This document shows, piece by piece, positions 19,209-27,666 of a DNA stretch of 64,000 nucleotides. The position numbers and the translations under genes are program-made. The number at the start of each line of letters is the position of its first letter. The stretch's first letter is position 1. The DNA is taken from positions 496,001 through 560,000 of the forward strand of contig NZ_QRBF01000001.1 of assembly GCF_003363265.1 (NCBI RefSeq). Reading direction: 5' to 3'. The notes below the pieces were generated by a model. That model was not told the origin of the DNA and ran no database searches. It saw only the letters and a list, made by a program, of their open reading frames with translations. This stretch comes from Dyella psychrodurans (GTDB lineage: Bacteria; Pseudomonadota; Gammaproteobacteria; Xanthomonadales; Rhodanobacteraceae).

Positions 19209-19237
19209 TTGAGATAATTTAATATTAATCATCTCAA
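19209..19237. promoter_or_regulatory. AT-rich inverted repeat before the RclC-like gene
   Basis: Arms TTGAGAT and ATCTCAA enclose 15 AT-rich bases, 60 bases before the start codon, in an otherwise GC-rich region. The placement fits an operator overlapping a promoter. The regulator is unknown; no regulator gene adjoins. Confidence 0.45.
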
Positions 19238-19296
19238 CATTCCCTCGTAAAGTGGACTCGTCGACATCCACCGACCCACCTCACGAAGGAAAACCC

Positions 19297-19791
19297 ATGA
19301 ACGCCCTCCTCCAGCTCATTGCAAAATCCGGCCTGTTAAAGAAAGACCTTGACTACCACCTGCTCCGCGCCGCGATGGTCGTCATCTTCGCCTGGTTCGG
19401 GTACGACAAATGGTTCCAGTCCGAGATCACGGCACTGGCACCGCTGATCATGCACGGACCGCTCATCTTCTGGACGATCCCGGTCTTGGGCATTCACGGT
19501 ACCGCGATCCTCCTTGGCAGCGCCGAGTGGACTTTCGGTTCGTTACTGCTGCTGGGCTTCTGGAATAAGAAGCTGGGTGCGTTGGGTGCCCTCGGCTCCA
19601 TCGCCACCTTCATCTCCACCTTGACGATCCTTCCGTTCGTCCCCGATGGCTGGGATGCAGGCGCCGGCGGCTTCCCCGCGATGGCGATGAATGCGGCCTT
19701 CCTTTTGAAGGACCTTGTTCTGCTGGTGGTCTCGGTTTACCTGCTCAGGCAAGACGTGATCCGCGCGCTGACTCTGCCGCGCAAGGATTAA
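19297..19791 (+). CDS. DUF417 membrane protein, RclC/YkgB-like
   Basis: A 164-residue inner-membrane protein with four predicted helices. AAMVVIFAWFGYDKWFQSE, then WTIPVLGIHGTAILLGSAEW and TLTILPFVPDGWDAG are the conserved blocks of the DUF417 family. In E. coli the family member RclC belongs to the reactive-chlorine resistance regulon. Start 19297 has GAAGGA upstream; an in-frame ATG at 19252 lacks one. The gene stands alone, between an inverted repeat and a strong terminator, which suggests independent stress control. Confidence 0.85.
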   Translation: MNALLQLIAKSGLLKKDLDYHLLRAAMVVIFAWFGYDKWFQSEITALAPLIMHGPLIFWTIPVLGIHGTAILLGSAEWTFGSLLLLGFWNKKLGALGALGSIATFISTLTILPFVPDGWDAGAGGFPAMAMNAAFLLKDLVLLVVSVYLLRQDVIRALTLPRKD

Positions 19792-19824
19792 TGCAGCCGG
19801 GTGAGTTTTAAGGCCGCACAAGAA

Positions 19825-19850
19825 CGGGAGGCCATCAAGCCTCCCGTTTT
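19825..19850 (+). terminator. Rho-independent terminator of the RclC-like gene
   Basis: Perfect 8-bp stem CGGGAGGC (19825-19832) with GCCTCCCG (19839-19846), loop CATCAA, then TTTTGTTTG. It stands between two converging genes and probably serves the forward one. Confidence 0.85.
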
Positions 19851-19884
19851 GTTTGCAAAGCTCTGCTCATGCAAAAAGTCGTGA

Positions 19885-20289
19885 TTACCCCAGCTGCTCC
19901 TCGATGGACCGGGTCAACGGTGTTTGCTCACCGCCCGTATGCTTGGTATTCACGGGTTCTATCAGCACAATCCAGCATTCTTGGTCGGCGACCGGATTGT
20001 GCCGTGTTCCGCGCTGCACCACGTGAAGTGTACCCGCCGGCAAATGCACCTCCTTTCCATCGGGGTATTGAATACGCAGGCTGCCGCGCACGATATAAAA
20101 CAGTTCATCCTCTTCGGCATGGTCATGCCAAACAAACTCGCCGAGCAATTTAGCGACCTTGACGTAGCTGTCGTTAACTCGGGCGACCACTTTCGGCGAC
20201 CAGTAATCCGTAAGCGACTCAAAGGCGAGTTGCAGGTCGACGACCCCGCCGACCGGAAGTGTTTGGGTTTTCGTAATCTGAGTTGTCAT
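19885..20289 (-). CDS. Single-domain cupin protein
   Basis: A 134-residue cupin. Motif 1 is EFVWHDHAEEDELFYIVRGS (two His and Glu as metal ligands), followed by PAGTLHVVQRGTRHNPVAD in motif 2. No attached DNA-binding or catalytic domain is seen, so the substrate is unknown; homologues are annotated only as cupin-domain proteins. ATG 20289 is chosen because MTTQITKTQ follows GAGG at 9 bases; a start 27 bases upstream has no support. A 35-nt element at 20342-20376 lies just upstream and recurs before the NTF2-like gene. Confidence 0.82.
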   Translation of the reverse strand: MTTQITKTQTLPVGGVVDLQLAFESLTDYWSPKVVARVNDSYVKVAKLLGEFVWHDHAEEDELFYIVRGSLRIQYPDGKEVHLPAGTLHVVQRGTRHNPVADQECWIVLIEPVNTKHTGGEQTPLTRSIEEQLG

Positions 20290-20341
20290 GGGAAATGCCC
20301 TCACGCGTATCCGCACATGTTGATCGTATGCATTACGTAGC

Positions 20342-20376
20342 TTTTTCGTGAATATGCGTCACAAGCGATCAGGTTT
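20342..20376. repeat. Copy 1 of a shared 35-nt upstream element
   Basis: This stretch matches 24956-24990 at 31 of 35 bases, including the identical block AAGCGATCAGGTTT; similarity continues weakly to GCATTAC on the left side. In both places it lies in the same orientation 43-53 bases upstream of a minus-strand start codon. The copy here overlaps the last codons and the stop of the LytTR regulator. It may be a shared promoter/operator or a short dispersed repeat. Confidence 0.55.
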
Positions 20377-21130
20377 CACGAGAGCCGCGCTCGAACAGGG
20401 CGCGCCGCAAGGCTTCGCTGTAGGTGCGACTCACACGAAGCGGCGTTCCGTCCGAGAGCCGCAACAGCGAATCACGGTTGGTCAGCACCTGTATCTCCGC
20501 GATGCAATCGAGTCGGACGATGGTCGAACGATGAATACGCACAAACTGGGCCGGATCGAGTTGTTCCATCAGCCGGTGAACCGTTTCCCGCAGGAGATGA
20601 ACTCTGCCCTGCGCATGAAGGCCCGCGTAATCGCCCATCGCTTCGATCCACATCACCTCATCGACGGCGATGACTACATCCTTCTGGCCAGACCGCACGC
20701 TGAAACGAACGGGGAACCGTGGCGTGTCCACGTCCAATGAATGAGTACCCTGCCCCACCCCACGACGCGACATCCTTACATCGCGGGCGCGTTGCAAAGC
20801 TTCTGCAAATCTATCGTCATCGATCGGTTTGAGTAGGTAGTCGATGGCGTAGACCTCAAAGGCATTGAGTGCGAACTGGCCATAGGCGCTCAGAAAAATC
20901 ACAAGCGGCCGATCGGCGGGTTTCATCGCACGAATCACGTCCAGGCCGTTGGTTCCCGGCATTTGGATGTCCAGGAAAACCACATCGGGCTTGAGCGCCT
21001 GGATGCTTTTCAACGCCGCCGGGCCGTTGTCCGCCTCTCCCGCCAACTCGATGTCGGCATGTTGCGATAGACGCTTGATCACACCACGGCGTGCCAGGGG
21101 TTCATCGTCGACCACCAATACACGCATCAT
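20369..21130 (-). CDS. LytTR-family response regulator
   Basis: A 253-residue regulator. The receiver domain has the acidic pair in LVVDDEPLARRG, phosphoacceptor Asp in VVFLDIQMPG, Ser/Thr at IFLSAYG and Lys in YLLKPID. The C-terminal LytTR domain (about residues 145-245) has VDEVMWIEAMGDYAGLHAQG, VRIHRSTIVRLDCI and LSDGTPLRVSRTY. It overlaps the kinase stop by 4 bases, so the pair is one operon. LytTR proteins bind paired short direct repeats; the shared 35-nt elements that flank this locus are candidate targets but do not show an obvious LytTR consensus. Confidence 0.9.
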   Translation of the reverse strand: MMRVLVVDDEPLARRGVIKRLSQHADIELAGEADNGPAALKSIQALKPDVVFLDIQMPGTNGLDVIRAMKPADRPLVIFLSAYGQFALNAFEVYAIDYLLKPIDDDRFAEALQRARDVRMSRRGVGQGTHSLDVDTPRFPVRFSVRSGQKDVVIAVDEVMWIEAMGDYAGLHAQGRVHLLRETVHRLMEQLDPAQFVRIHRSTIVRLDCIAEIQVLTNRDSLLRLSDGTPLRVSRTYSEALRRALFERGSRET

Positions 21131-22239
21131 GGCGTCTTGGACTCCTCGGATGCGTGATTGCCATACGATGACATCAGGCGATATGGCAAATCGATAGCAA
21201 CCGAGCAGCTTCCGTCTTCTTCCAGGCTCATCGTACAGCGGTGATCGTTGTCATAAAGATGACGGAGCCGTTCTCTTACGTTTTGGAGCCCAATCGCACC
21301 GCCGTCGCTTGCATCCCACGTTTTGTCCGCAAGGTGTTCGGCGACGCCCTCATTCCACACCGAGATCCGCAGGCGCTCCGCCACGACGTTCATCTCAATA
21401 AGCAGACGACCGCCCGCAGGCCGCCGCGCAATGCCGTGACGTATCGCATTCTCGACCAGTGGTTGCAGCAGAAGGTACGGCACGGCCGCGGCTAACGCCT
21501 TGGCGTCGATGTTCAATTCCACGACCAACCGCTGTCCGAGGCGTACCTTTTCAATCTCCAGGTAACGCTCGGTAAAGGAAAGCTCTTCCTCGACGGTCAC
21601 TTCGTTCGACGCATGATGGGACAGCGTCGTGCGGAGAAAGTCTGCGAGCTGCGCGATCATGCGTGTGGCGTCGCGCGGGCGCTCATCGACGACCAGAGTC
21701 GAAATTGCATTCAGGGTATTGAATAAAAAATGCGGATGAACCTGATAGCGCAATGCTTTGAGTTCCGCCTCCTTCGCCAAGTTGACGGCCGCAAGCGTCT
21801 TCCTTTGTTCTTCTTGCGTCATGAGGTAATAGCCAACGCCGATATACATCGCGCAATAGGCTATGAGCAGAAACCAGATGGTTTGCATGCGTAGCAAAAT
21901 TGCGCTCCACTGGAAATCGCCCTTTAGCACATGGAAAGACAGGGCGAGTTTATACAGAAGAGCGGTTGCTACCAGGGCCATCGAAAACGTCGCTATCAAC
22001 AGCAGCCAAGATATGACGCGTAACGGTAAACCGTGCTGCCACACGATGCGCAAAAATGCGGTAACAGGAAGCGCGGCAAGTGAATAAAAAACGAATAACA
22101 GCCCGTCATACCGCATCAGCCCTGGCTGGTCTTTGATGACAGTCAAGGCGCCAATCACGCAAGCCAAGAGACACGGCCCCCAACCGATTAGCACCGTCAA
22201 TAATGCGGGTGGACACGTGCGTCGAGGTGATCGAGACAT
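21127..22239 (-). CDS. LytS/YehU-type sensor histidine kinase
   Basis: A 370-residue kinase with four N-terminal membrane helices (about residues 12-150) and no large extracytoplasmic domain, so it probably senses something in or near the membrane. The His_kinase domain has LRYQVHPHFLFNTLNAISTL with the phosphoacceptor His. The ATPase domain has LQPLVENAIRHGI (N-box) and GAIGLQNVRERLRHLY in place of the G-boxes, as usual for this family. It is upstream of and coupled to the LytTR regulator. Confidence 0.9.
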   Translation of the reverse strand: MSRSPRRTCPPALLTVLIGWGPCLLACVIGALTVIKDQPGLMRYDGLLFVFYSLAALPVTAFLRIVWQHGLPLRVISWLLLIATFSMALVATALLYKLALSFHVLKGDFQWSAILLRMQTIWFLLIAYCAMYIGVGYYLMTQEEQRKTLAAVNLAKEAELKALRYQVHPHFLFNTLNAISTLVVDERPRDATRMIAQLADFLRTTLSHHASNEVTVEEELSFTERYLEIEKVRLGQRLVVELNIDAKALAAAVPYLLLQPLVENAIRHGIARRPAGGRLLIEMNVVAERLRISVWNEGVAEHLADKTWDASDGGAIGLQNVRERLRHLYDNDHRCTMSLEEDGSCSVAIDLPYRLMSSYGNHASEESKTP

Positions 22240-22317
22240 AAATGGGGAGCTCTAGAAATAGCGTCGCGCGCCGATGCGGGCGGCATCGGAAAGCCCTTCA
22301 CATTGAACGTGTCCATG

Positions 22318-24270
22318 TCATTGTGCAGTGAGCAACGCAGACAATCGATCGGGTGTGCCAGATATGCGCTCAAGATGGGGATATCGCAATCCTTCTCGGT
22401 AGCTGATGACAACGGTACGCGCGGCTCCTCCGACATCTGCCATCAAGGTGAGCGGCTTCGATGCGGACGACTGGACTGCAGCGATGAGTGCGCGAGTCGA
22501 AAAGGGCTCCCCATCCACTTCGGTTACTTGCGACCCTGGTGATAGACCTGCTCGAAAGGCCGGACTATCCCATCGGACGGATTGAACCCGGCCATGAGTA
22601 TCAACCTGGAGGCCGATCGAATAATCGAGGTCGGCGGCGCCCTGCTCCGCCTCATCTTGAAGGAACGTTTCGGTGGGAACACCGCTATAGGTGAGCTTCC
22701 AGCCCGCACGCGCCAGGCCTGCGATTGCGTCGTCCGCACTATGGCTTTGAAGATGTCGGTTCAGAAATGCCGCCCAATCATCCGGAGCAACCTTATTCAG
22801 CGCATCACAGACATCTTGAAAGGTGTATGTCCGTGTTGATGGCTGGCCACTCTCTTTGGCATCGAAAAAGAGTCGCGCAAAGTCGTCCAGGCCATGTTCG
22901 CCACGACTCAACTCGCGCAGCCGTGCGTCAACATCCAACCACAGCAACACGCCTTCGGGGTAGTAATCCTCGCGGCGCTGCCAGTCGCGCCACGCGACAT
23001 GGTGCTTTGCCATGTAGACCGCGTCGTTGGTGCTGTCTTGCAAGTCTTTCCAACGACGGCCGGTGCGGTTGGCGACGGTGGCAGCATCCAGCGCCAGCTT
23101 GTCCAGGGTCTGCCGGTGGTCGCGCAAACCGGCGCGGGCAGCCAACACACGTCCCCAGAATTCGGTTTGCCCTTCATATACCCAGAGCAGCGATCCACTG
23201 ATCGGCTGGTTGAACGTGGGCGACCACAAATCGGCAGGCTCGCGCCAGCGGCCGTTCCAGGCATGGGCGAATTCGTGCGCGATCAGGTCGAGATTGTTGA
23301 GTTGTTCCGCGGCGTGGGTGAAGTACGCGGCGGGGAGATTGTTCTCTCCTTCTTCCAGATGTTCGACGCCGCCACCGCCGCCGTCGGGCGACAGTACGTC
23401 ACTCAAGGTAACGATTGCGTCGTAGTGACGATACGGCGCTGTGCCGAACGTCTTCAGACTCTGGGCAATGAGCGCCTTCATGCGCTCAACTTCAGGCTGG
23501 GTGATGGCCAGGTCTTCTTTTGCGTCGGCCAGCAGATCGAGGGCAATCGGCTTGGCATTGTCCTCGTTAAGCAGAATCCGGCGCGTAAATCTTCCGGCAT
23601 AAACGGGAGCGTCGATCAGTTGTTCAAGCGTGACGGGTTGAAAACCAAGTGTTCCGTCATCGATGGTTTGGAAAACCAGCGCTGTGTAGGGTGTGATCCC
23701 GCGTGGAAGCATGAGCGTCGCGGCCACGGGAATATCCCGCACGTACCAGCCAGCCGGATAAAGCAGCACGCGTTGCCAGGGGACTTCGACCATGTCCGGC
23801 CGCAACAAGTCAGCCGCAGCCGGCGCGAGGAATTGGAATTCCACCGTGATGGAAGTGGCGCCCTTCGGCACATCGACGTGGAATGCGTGCATATCCACCG
23901 GATCGCGTGTCCACTCCGACGGCTTGCCATCGATGTTCACCATCAAACCCGCCAGCTCGGCCACGGTTGCAGTCGGGGCGTGGCTGGCCGTCTCCCATTC
24001 GGGATAGAGCAAGACAGTATCGCCAGGCGTTTGAACAGGGATCGTTTCACGGACCGAAAAGATCTGATGATCGGTATCCGTGGCGTTGACGGCCAACTGG
24101 ATCGTGCCATGGAACGGTCTATCTGCAGGAGTCGGTAACGCCGGCGGTGCGGGTAACGCCATCGGCCCCGATCCGACCTGCGCCACGGCAGTTCCCGCCA
24201 TCATGGCGGCCAACGCCAAAGTTGTCAGGCCAACACGCAAACGCAGGTTAAGGGTTTGGTTGGCGGGCAT
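22318..24270 (-). CDS. Exported M61-family (glycyl aminopeptidase-like) metallopeptidase with PDZ domain
   Basis: A 650-residue protein starting at ATG 24270 with GGAG upstream; the N-terminus (LRVGLTTLALAAMMAGTAVAQ) is a signal peptide. The N-terminal beta domain is that of M61 peptidases. The gluzincin site is LDLIAHEFAHAWNGRWREP (HEFAH), with the third ligand in VYEGQTEFWGRVLA. The C-terminal 110 residues form a PDZ domain (DYSIGLQVDTHGRVQSVRWD, FRAGLSPGSQVTEVDGEPF). It probably trims peptides in the periplasm. It lies 78 bases upstream of the kinase and may be cotranscribed with it. Confidence 0.9.
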   Translation of the reverse strand: MPANQTLNLRLRVGLTTLALAAMMAGTAVAQVGSGPMALPAPPALPTPADRPFHGTIQLAVNATDTDHQIFSVRETIPVQTPGDTVLLYPEWETASHAPTATVAELAGLMVNIDGKPSEWTRDPVDMHAFHVDVPKGATSITVEFQFLAPAAADLLRPDMVEVPWQRVLLYPAGWYVRDIPVAATLMLPRGITPYTALVFQTIDDGTLGFQPVTLEQLIDAPVYAGRFTRRILLNEDNAKPIALDLLADAKEDLAITQPEVERMKALIAQSLKTFGTAPYRHYDAIVTLSDVLSPDGGGGGVEHLEEGENNLPAAYFTHAAEQLNNLDLIAHEFAHAWNGRWREPADLWSPTFNQPISGSLLWVYEGQTEFWGRVLAARAGLRDHRQTLDKLALDAATVANRTGRRWKDLQDSTNDAVYMAKHHVAWRDWQRREDYYPEGVLLWLDVDARLRELSRGEHGLDDFARLFFDAKESGQPSTRTYTFQDVCDALNKVAPDDWAAFLNRHLQSHSADDAIAGLARAGWKLTYSGVPTETFLQDEAEQGAADLDYSIGLQVDTHGRVQSVRWDSPAFRAGLSPGSQVTEVDGEPFSTRALIAAVQSSASKPLTLMADVGGAARTVVISYREGLRYPHLERISGTPDRLSALLTAQ

Positions 24271-24400
24271 AGCCGGAACTCCAAATACTGGCTTTTGTGG
24301 CATTTGCCTATTCTTTCAAAGTCGTGTCCCAGTATGCATCCAACCATTGATGGAAGGTGTGAGTCAGCGGACATTCGCGCCGCGTTGCTTCTCCAAAACG

Positions 24401-24913
24401 CTATCTATTCACCGGATTGGACGAATAGGTGATCGCCGCAATGCGCCACCCGTCCTCGCCTTTGATCAGCTGCCAGGTTTCAAATCCTTTGTTGGTTGGC
24501 TTGCCGTCGATATTGAAGACGTAATCGAAATATACCGTTGCTACGGTGCCATCGCCTTGCACGGAGACGTGCCCGTGTTCCGGGTCAATGTGCGATTTCG
24601 ACTGGGAGACAAATTTCACGAAATCCTGATAGCTACCTACTTTGACTTTCTGGACACCCGGCTTGACGGCGCGCAGATGTGCATAAGCGGCGTCCGACAA
24701 AACATTCAACCAGGCACTTCCTTGAGGGATAAACAGCGCCGAAAGCCGTGCACCATCATGCGCCTCTACAGCCTGATGGTAAGCCGCCATGAGGTGTTCG
24801 ACGTCGACCGTATCCTGAGCGACCTGGTCAGTCGAGGGGCTGACCGACTGCGCTGAGGCACAAAACGGCAACAGAAGAAGTGAGAAGGAAAAACCCAACC
24901 AACGATGTTGCAT
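24401..24913 (-). CDS. Exported NTF2-like/SnoaL-type protein
   Basis: A 170-residue protein with signal peptide MQHRWLGFSFSLLLLPFCAS then AQ. The mature part is one NTF2-like domain: VEHLMAAYHQAVEAHDGARL, ALFIPQGSAWLNVL, VSVQGDGTVATVYFDYVF and WQLIKGEDGWRIAAITYSSN. Such domains bind small ligands or serve as simple enzymes; nothing fixes the role here. Start 24913 has GGAG 7 bases upstream. It carries the second copy of the 35-nt element in its upstream region. Confidence 0.82.
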   Translation of the reverse strand: MQHRWLGFSFSLLLLPFCASAQSVSPSTDQVAQDTVDVEHLMAAYHQAVEAHDGARLSALFIPQGSAWLNVLSDAAYAHLRAVKPGVQKVKVGSYQDFVKFVSQSKSHIDPEHGHVSVQGDGTVATVYFDYVFNIDGKPTNKGFETWQLIKGEDGWRIAAITYSSNPVNR

Positions 24914-24955
24914 ACGAGTACTCCAGTCACGAACAGGCATAGGCATTACATCGCC

Positions 24956-24990
24956 TTTTTCGTGCGTATGCGCCATAAGCGATCAGGTTT
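24956..24990. repeat. Copy 2 of the shared 35-nt upstream element
   Basis: Matches 20342-20376 at 31 of 35 positions. Here it is fully intergenic, 43 bases before the NTF2-like start, so its conservation is not explained by coding constraint. Confidence 0.55.
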
Positions 24991-25088
24991 TTCGTCGAGT
25001 CGTGGATTTCATGCGACGAACTGGTTGGTTTTCCACTAACTACGGACGCAGTTTTTGCAGGGTCCTTGGGGCGCACCGTTCGAGCGGT

Positions 25089-26051
25089 TTACTCCCGCGG
25101 CCTTAGTTCGCGTATGCCTTTCCCTAGTCGCCGACGCAGCAGCGTGCGCAGCGTCACGCCGTCCGCATAACCCACCTGCCCCGCAATCTGATCGACGCTG
25201 TGCTTGCTGGTCTTCAGCAATTGAACGGCACGCTCGATGCGCAGATCCTGAATGTATTCGAGCGGCGTCTTGCCCAGCACGCTATCGAGACGTCGCGACA
25301 ACGTGCGCTTGCTGGTACCTAGCGCGTCGGCGATCGCATCGAGCGTAAGCGTCGCATCCAGGCGTTCGCGCACCCAGCGATCGAAGCGCTCGATCAAAGG
25401 ATCGGAATGTGCGAGGTGATCGGAAATCACATAACCCGACTGCGATAGCCGCGAATCGAATACGAGATATTTGGCGACGAGGGCCGCCAGTTCGGGGCTG
25501 TTGTTGCGGATCAGCCACAGCGCAAGGTCGAGATGACTGAGCGCCGCGCCTGCCGTCACCATCGTGCCGCTCGGAACGACGATGCGATGCGCATCCAGGC
25601 ACACATCCGGATAGCGTTGACGGAACACGGGTGTGAGCCACCAGGTGGTCGTGGCCTCGCATCCGTCGAGCAGACCGCTTTCGGCCAGCACGAAGGTGCC
25701 GGTGCAGGCTGCCGCAAGGCGCACACCGGCAGCATGCCATCGACGCAAGACGCCGAAAGCTTCAACCACATCGTCGCGCACAAGCGTGGGCAGAAGTCGC
25801 TCGGGCACGATGTCGGCGAGCGCCGGCACGATGACCCAATCGGGGAGCGGCGCATGAGCCACTTCGCGTACAGGCACCTGCAGCCCAAGCGCCGTGTGCA
25901 CCTGCGGACGTACGCCCATCACCGTGACATCAAAACCCGGCGCGGCGATGCCCGTCCATTGCGCGAGCGTGTTGGCCGTCGTCAGTGCGTCCAGCACCGT
26001 CGTCAGGCCGGTGTCGAACATTCCTTCCAGAGCAAGTATGGCAATGCGCAT
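25089..26051 (-). CDS. GlxA-type AraC transcriptional regulator with DJ-1/PfpI domain
   Basis: A 320-residue regulator starting at ATG 26051. The N-terminal domain is DJ-1/PfpI-like (MRIAILALEGMFDTGLTTVL; RLAAACTGTFVLAESGLLDG with the nucleophile-elbow Cys; TTWWLTPVFRQRYP). The C-terminal AraC domain has two helix-turn-helix units: LDAIADALGTSKRTLSRRL and VDQIAGQVGYADGVTLRTLL. It is divergent from the ABM gene 109 bases away, the usual arrangement for a regulator and its target. Confidence 0.88.
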   Translation of the reverse strand: MRIAILALEGMFDTGLTTVLDALTTANTLAQWTGIAAPGFDVTVMGVRPQVHTALGLQVPVREVAHAPLPDWVIVPALADIVPERLLPTLVRDDVVEAFGVLRRWHAAGVRLAAACTGTFVLAESGLLDGCEATTTWWLTPVFRQRYPDVCLDAHRIVVPSGTMVTAGAALSHLDLALWLIRNNSPELAALVAKYLVFDSRLSQSGYVISDHLAHSDPLIERFDRWVRERLDATLTLDAIADALGTSKRTLSRRLDSVLGKTPLEYIQDLRIERAVQLLKTSKHSVDQIAGQVGYADGVTLRTLLRRRLGKGIRELRPRE

Positions 26052-26160
26052 GGCAATATCGCTATCAAATGTGTCAATCGAGCCAATATTAGCGCGATCC
26101 GCCCGTTTGTACAGTTTCGTCCACTGCGCAGCCCACCCCAACCCTTACTGGAGAACCACG

Positions 26161-26466
26161 ATGGTTAAATGCGGATTGTTCGTCCGGCTCGAAGCGAAGC
26201 CGGGTAAAGAGCAGGCAGTGGCGGACTTTCTTGCCGCCGGCCTGGAAATGACGAATCGGGAAGCGGCAACGCCCATCTGGTTCGCCATCAAACTGTCGCC
26301 CACGACATTTGGCGTCTTCGACGCTTTTGCGAATGAAGAGGGTCGCCAGGCACACCTGAACGGCGATATGGCCAAGGCCCTGATGGCACGTGCCAGCGAC
26401 ATGCTGGCCACCCCGCCATCGGTGGAACCGATCGACGTTCTGGCCATGAAGAACAAGTTGGCCTGA
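26161..26466 (+). CDS. ABM-superfamily (quinol monooxygenase-like) protein
   Basis: A 101-residue dimeric alpha/beta-barrel protein of the antibiotic-biosynthesis-monooxygenase superfamily. MVKCGLFVRLEAKPGKEQAV starts the domain; TPIWFAIKLSPTTFGVFDAF and GRQAHLNGDMAKALMARASD follow. GGAG lies 8 bases before ATG 26161. Members oxidise quinols without cofactors or act as quinone-stress proteins. It faces the GlxA-type regulator, which is probably its controller. Confidence 0.85.
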   Translation: MVKCGLFVRLEAKPGKEQAVADFLAAGLEMTNREAATPIWFAIKLSPTTFGVFDAFANEEGRQAHLNGDMAKALMARASDMLATPPSVEPIDVLAMKNKLA

Positions 26467-26564
26467 TGTCTCTGCGCCCCGGTACGCAGCACGCGAATGC
26501 GACGTGCGGCGTACGCAGGTCGAACGCGGCCTGGATTCGCCGGCATCACCGACGCAAAGGGTCC

Positions 26565-26596
26565 GCGGCTCAAAAGACCCCTTTTGAGAGCCGCGA
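26565..26596. terminator. Long hairpin after the ABM gene
   Basis: CGCGGCTC + AAAAG pairs with CTTTT + GAGCCGCG, with a 2-base bulge and an ACCC loop. The stem is strong but there is no T-tract. It may attenuate transcription between the ABM gene and the hydrolase, which lie 255 bases apart with no other gene between. Confidence 0.5.
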
Positions 26597-26721
26597 CCGA
26601 ACAAACATGCGTGCCGGGGCGCTTCTTTGCACGAACTCACAACCCTTGTCACTCGACATCTGCCCGACAGCAGGAACTCAAGCAATGCGCCGGGCACTTC
26701 AAAACATCTTTGGAGATTGAA

Positions 26722-27480
26722 ATGTTCACACTACGAAACAAAATGGCTGTTGCCCTCATGCTCGCCATGGGTGTCACGATGGTCCACGCTGAAGCCGCCA
26801 CCGGCGCGAAGGATATCGTCATTGTCCATGGCGCATTGACGGACGGCTCAGGCTGGCGTGCCGTCTACGACATCCTGACCAAGGATGGTTTCCATGTATC
26901 GATCGTGCAGGAGCCGCTTACCGGCCTCGCCGAGGATGTCGCTGCTACGACGCGCGTCGTCGATCAGCAAACCGGTCCTGTCGTTCTCGTCGGGCATAGC
27001 TATGGCGGCTCCGTCATCACGGAAGCCGGCGCCGACCCGAAGGTCAGCACGCTCGTCTATGTGGCTGCACTGCAACCCGATGCGGGCGAAGCGAGCGGTC
27101 AACTGATGTCGAAATTTGCCGCACCCAACAACGCCATGGCGGCAACGCCGGACAACTATTTCTACATCCCGGCGGATAAATTCCGCGCCACTTATGCGCA
27201 GGATGTCTCGGCATCCGAGGCTCAGTTCCTGGCCAGCTCGGAAGTGCAGCTCGCGCAAAAAGCGATGGGCGCGCCGCTCGCTGCGGCGGCATGGAAAACC
27301 AAGCCGAGCTACGCCATCCTGACCACCCAGGATCACGTCATCAGCCCGGACCTTCAGCGCTGGATGTATCAGCGTTCGAATTCCAAGGTCACGGAAATCG
27401 CCGCGAGCCATGCTGTCTTTATCTCGCAGCCGGCCAAGGTAGCTCACGTGATTGAGACGGCCGCAAACAGCGTGAAGTAA
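26722..27480 (+). CDS. Exported alpha/beta hydrolase
   Basis: A 252-residue hydrolase starting at ATG 26722 with TGGAG upstream; FTLRNKMAVALMLAMGVTMV then HAEA is a signal peptide. The fold is clear: IVIVHGALTDGSGWRAV oxyanion region, VVLVGHSYGGSVI with the nucleophile Ser, ILTTQDHVISP with the acid region, and ASHAVFISQP with the catalytic His. It belongs to the esterase/haloperoxidase-like group of short hydrolases; substrate unknown. It lies downstream of the ABM gene and may share its control. Confidence 0.87.
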   Translation: MFTLRNKMAVALMLAMGVTMVHAEAATGAKDIVIVHGALTDGSGWRAVYDILTKDGFHVSIVQEPLTGLAEDVAATTRVVDQQTGPVVLVGHSYGGSVITEAGADPKVSTLVYVAALQPDAGEASGQLMSKFAAPNNAMAATPDNYFYIPADKFRATYAQDVSASEAQFLASSEVQLAQKAMGAPLAAAAWKTKPSYAILTTQDHVISPDLQRWMYQRSNSKVTEIAASHAVFISQPAKVAHVIETAANSVK

Positions 27481-27503
27481 TCGTTGCCTGCGGTATCGGG
27501 GAC

Positions 27504-27525
27504 GTGTTCGCTATGAGGCGAACAC
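27504..27525 (+). terminator. Hairpin after the hydrolase gene
   Basis: GTGTTCGC (27504-27511) and GCGAACAC (27518-27525) form a perfect 8-bp stem with a 6-base loop, 24 bases past the stop. No T-run follows. Confidence 0.4.
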
Positions 27526-27666
27526 CGATGTGACCTCCAACGACACGCCCCTGCCGCATGCACGCACCGTGATCGCCAGACCATGGCGATCACAAGCGCA
27601 CTAACTCGTCGCCCGAACCCGGGGCTGTGCGAATAGCACCACGAACCCCTTACGGATGTCGCCCCC

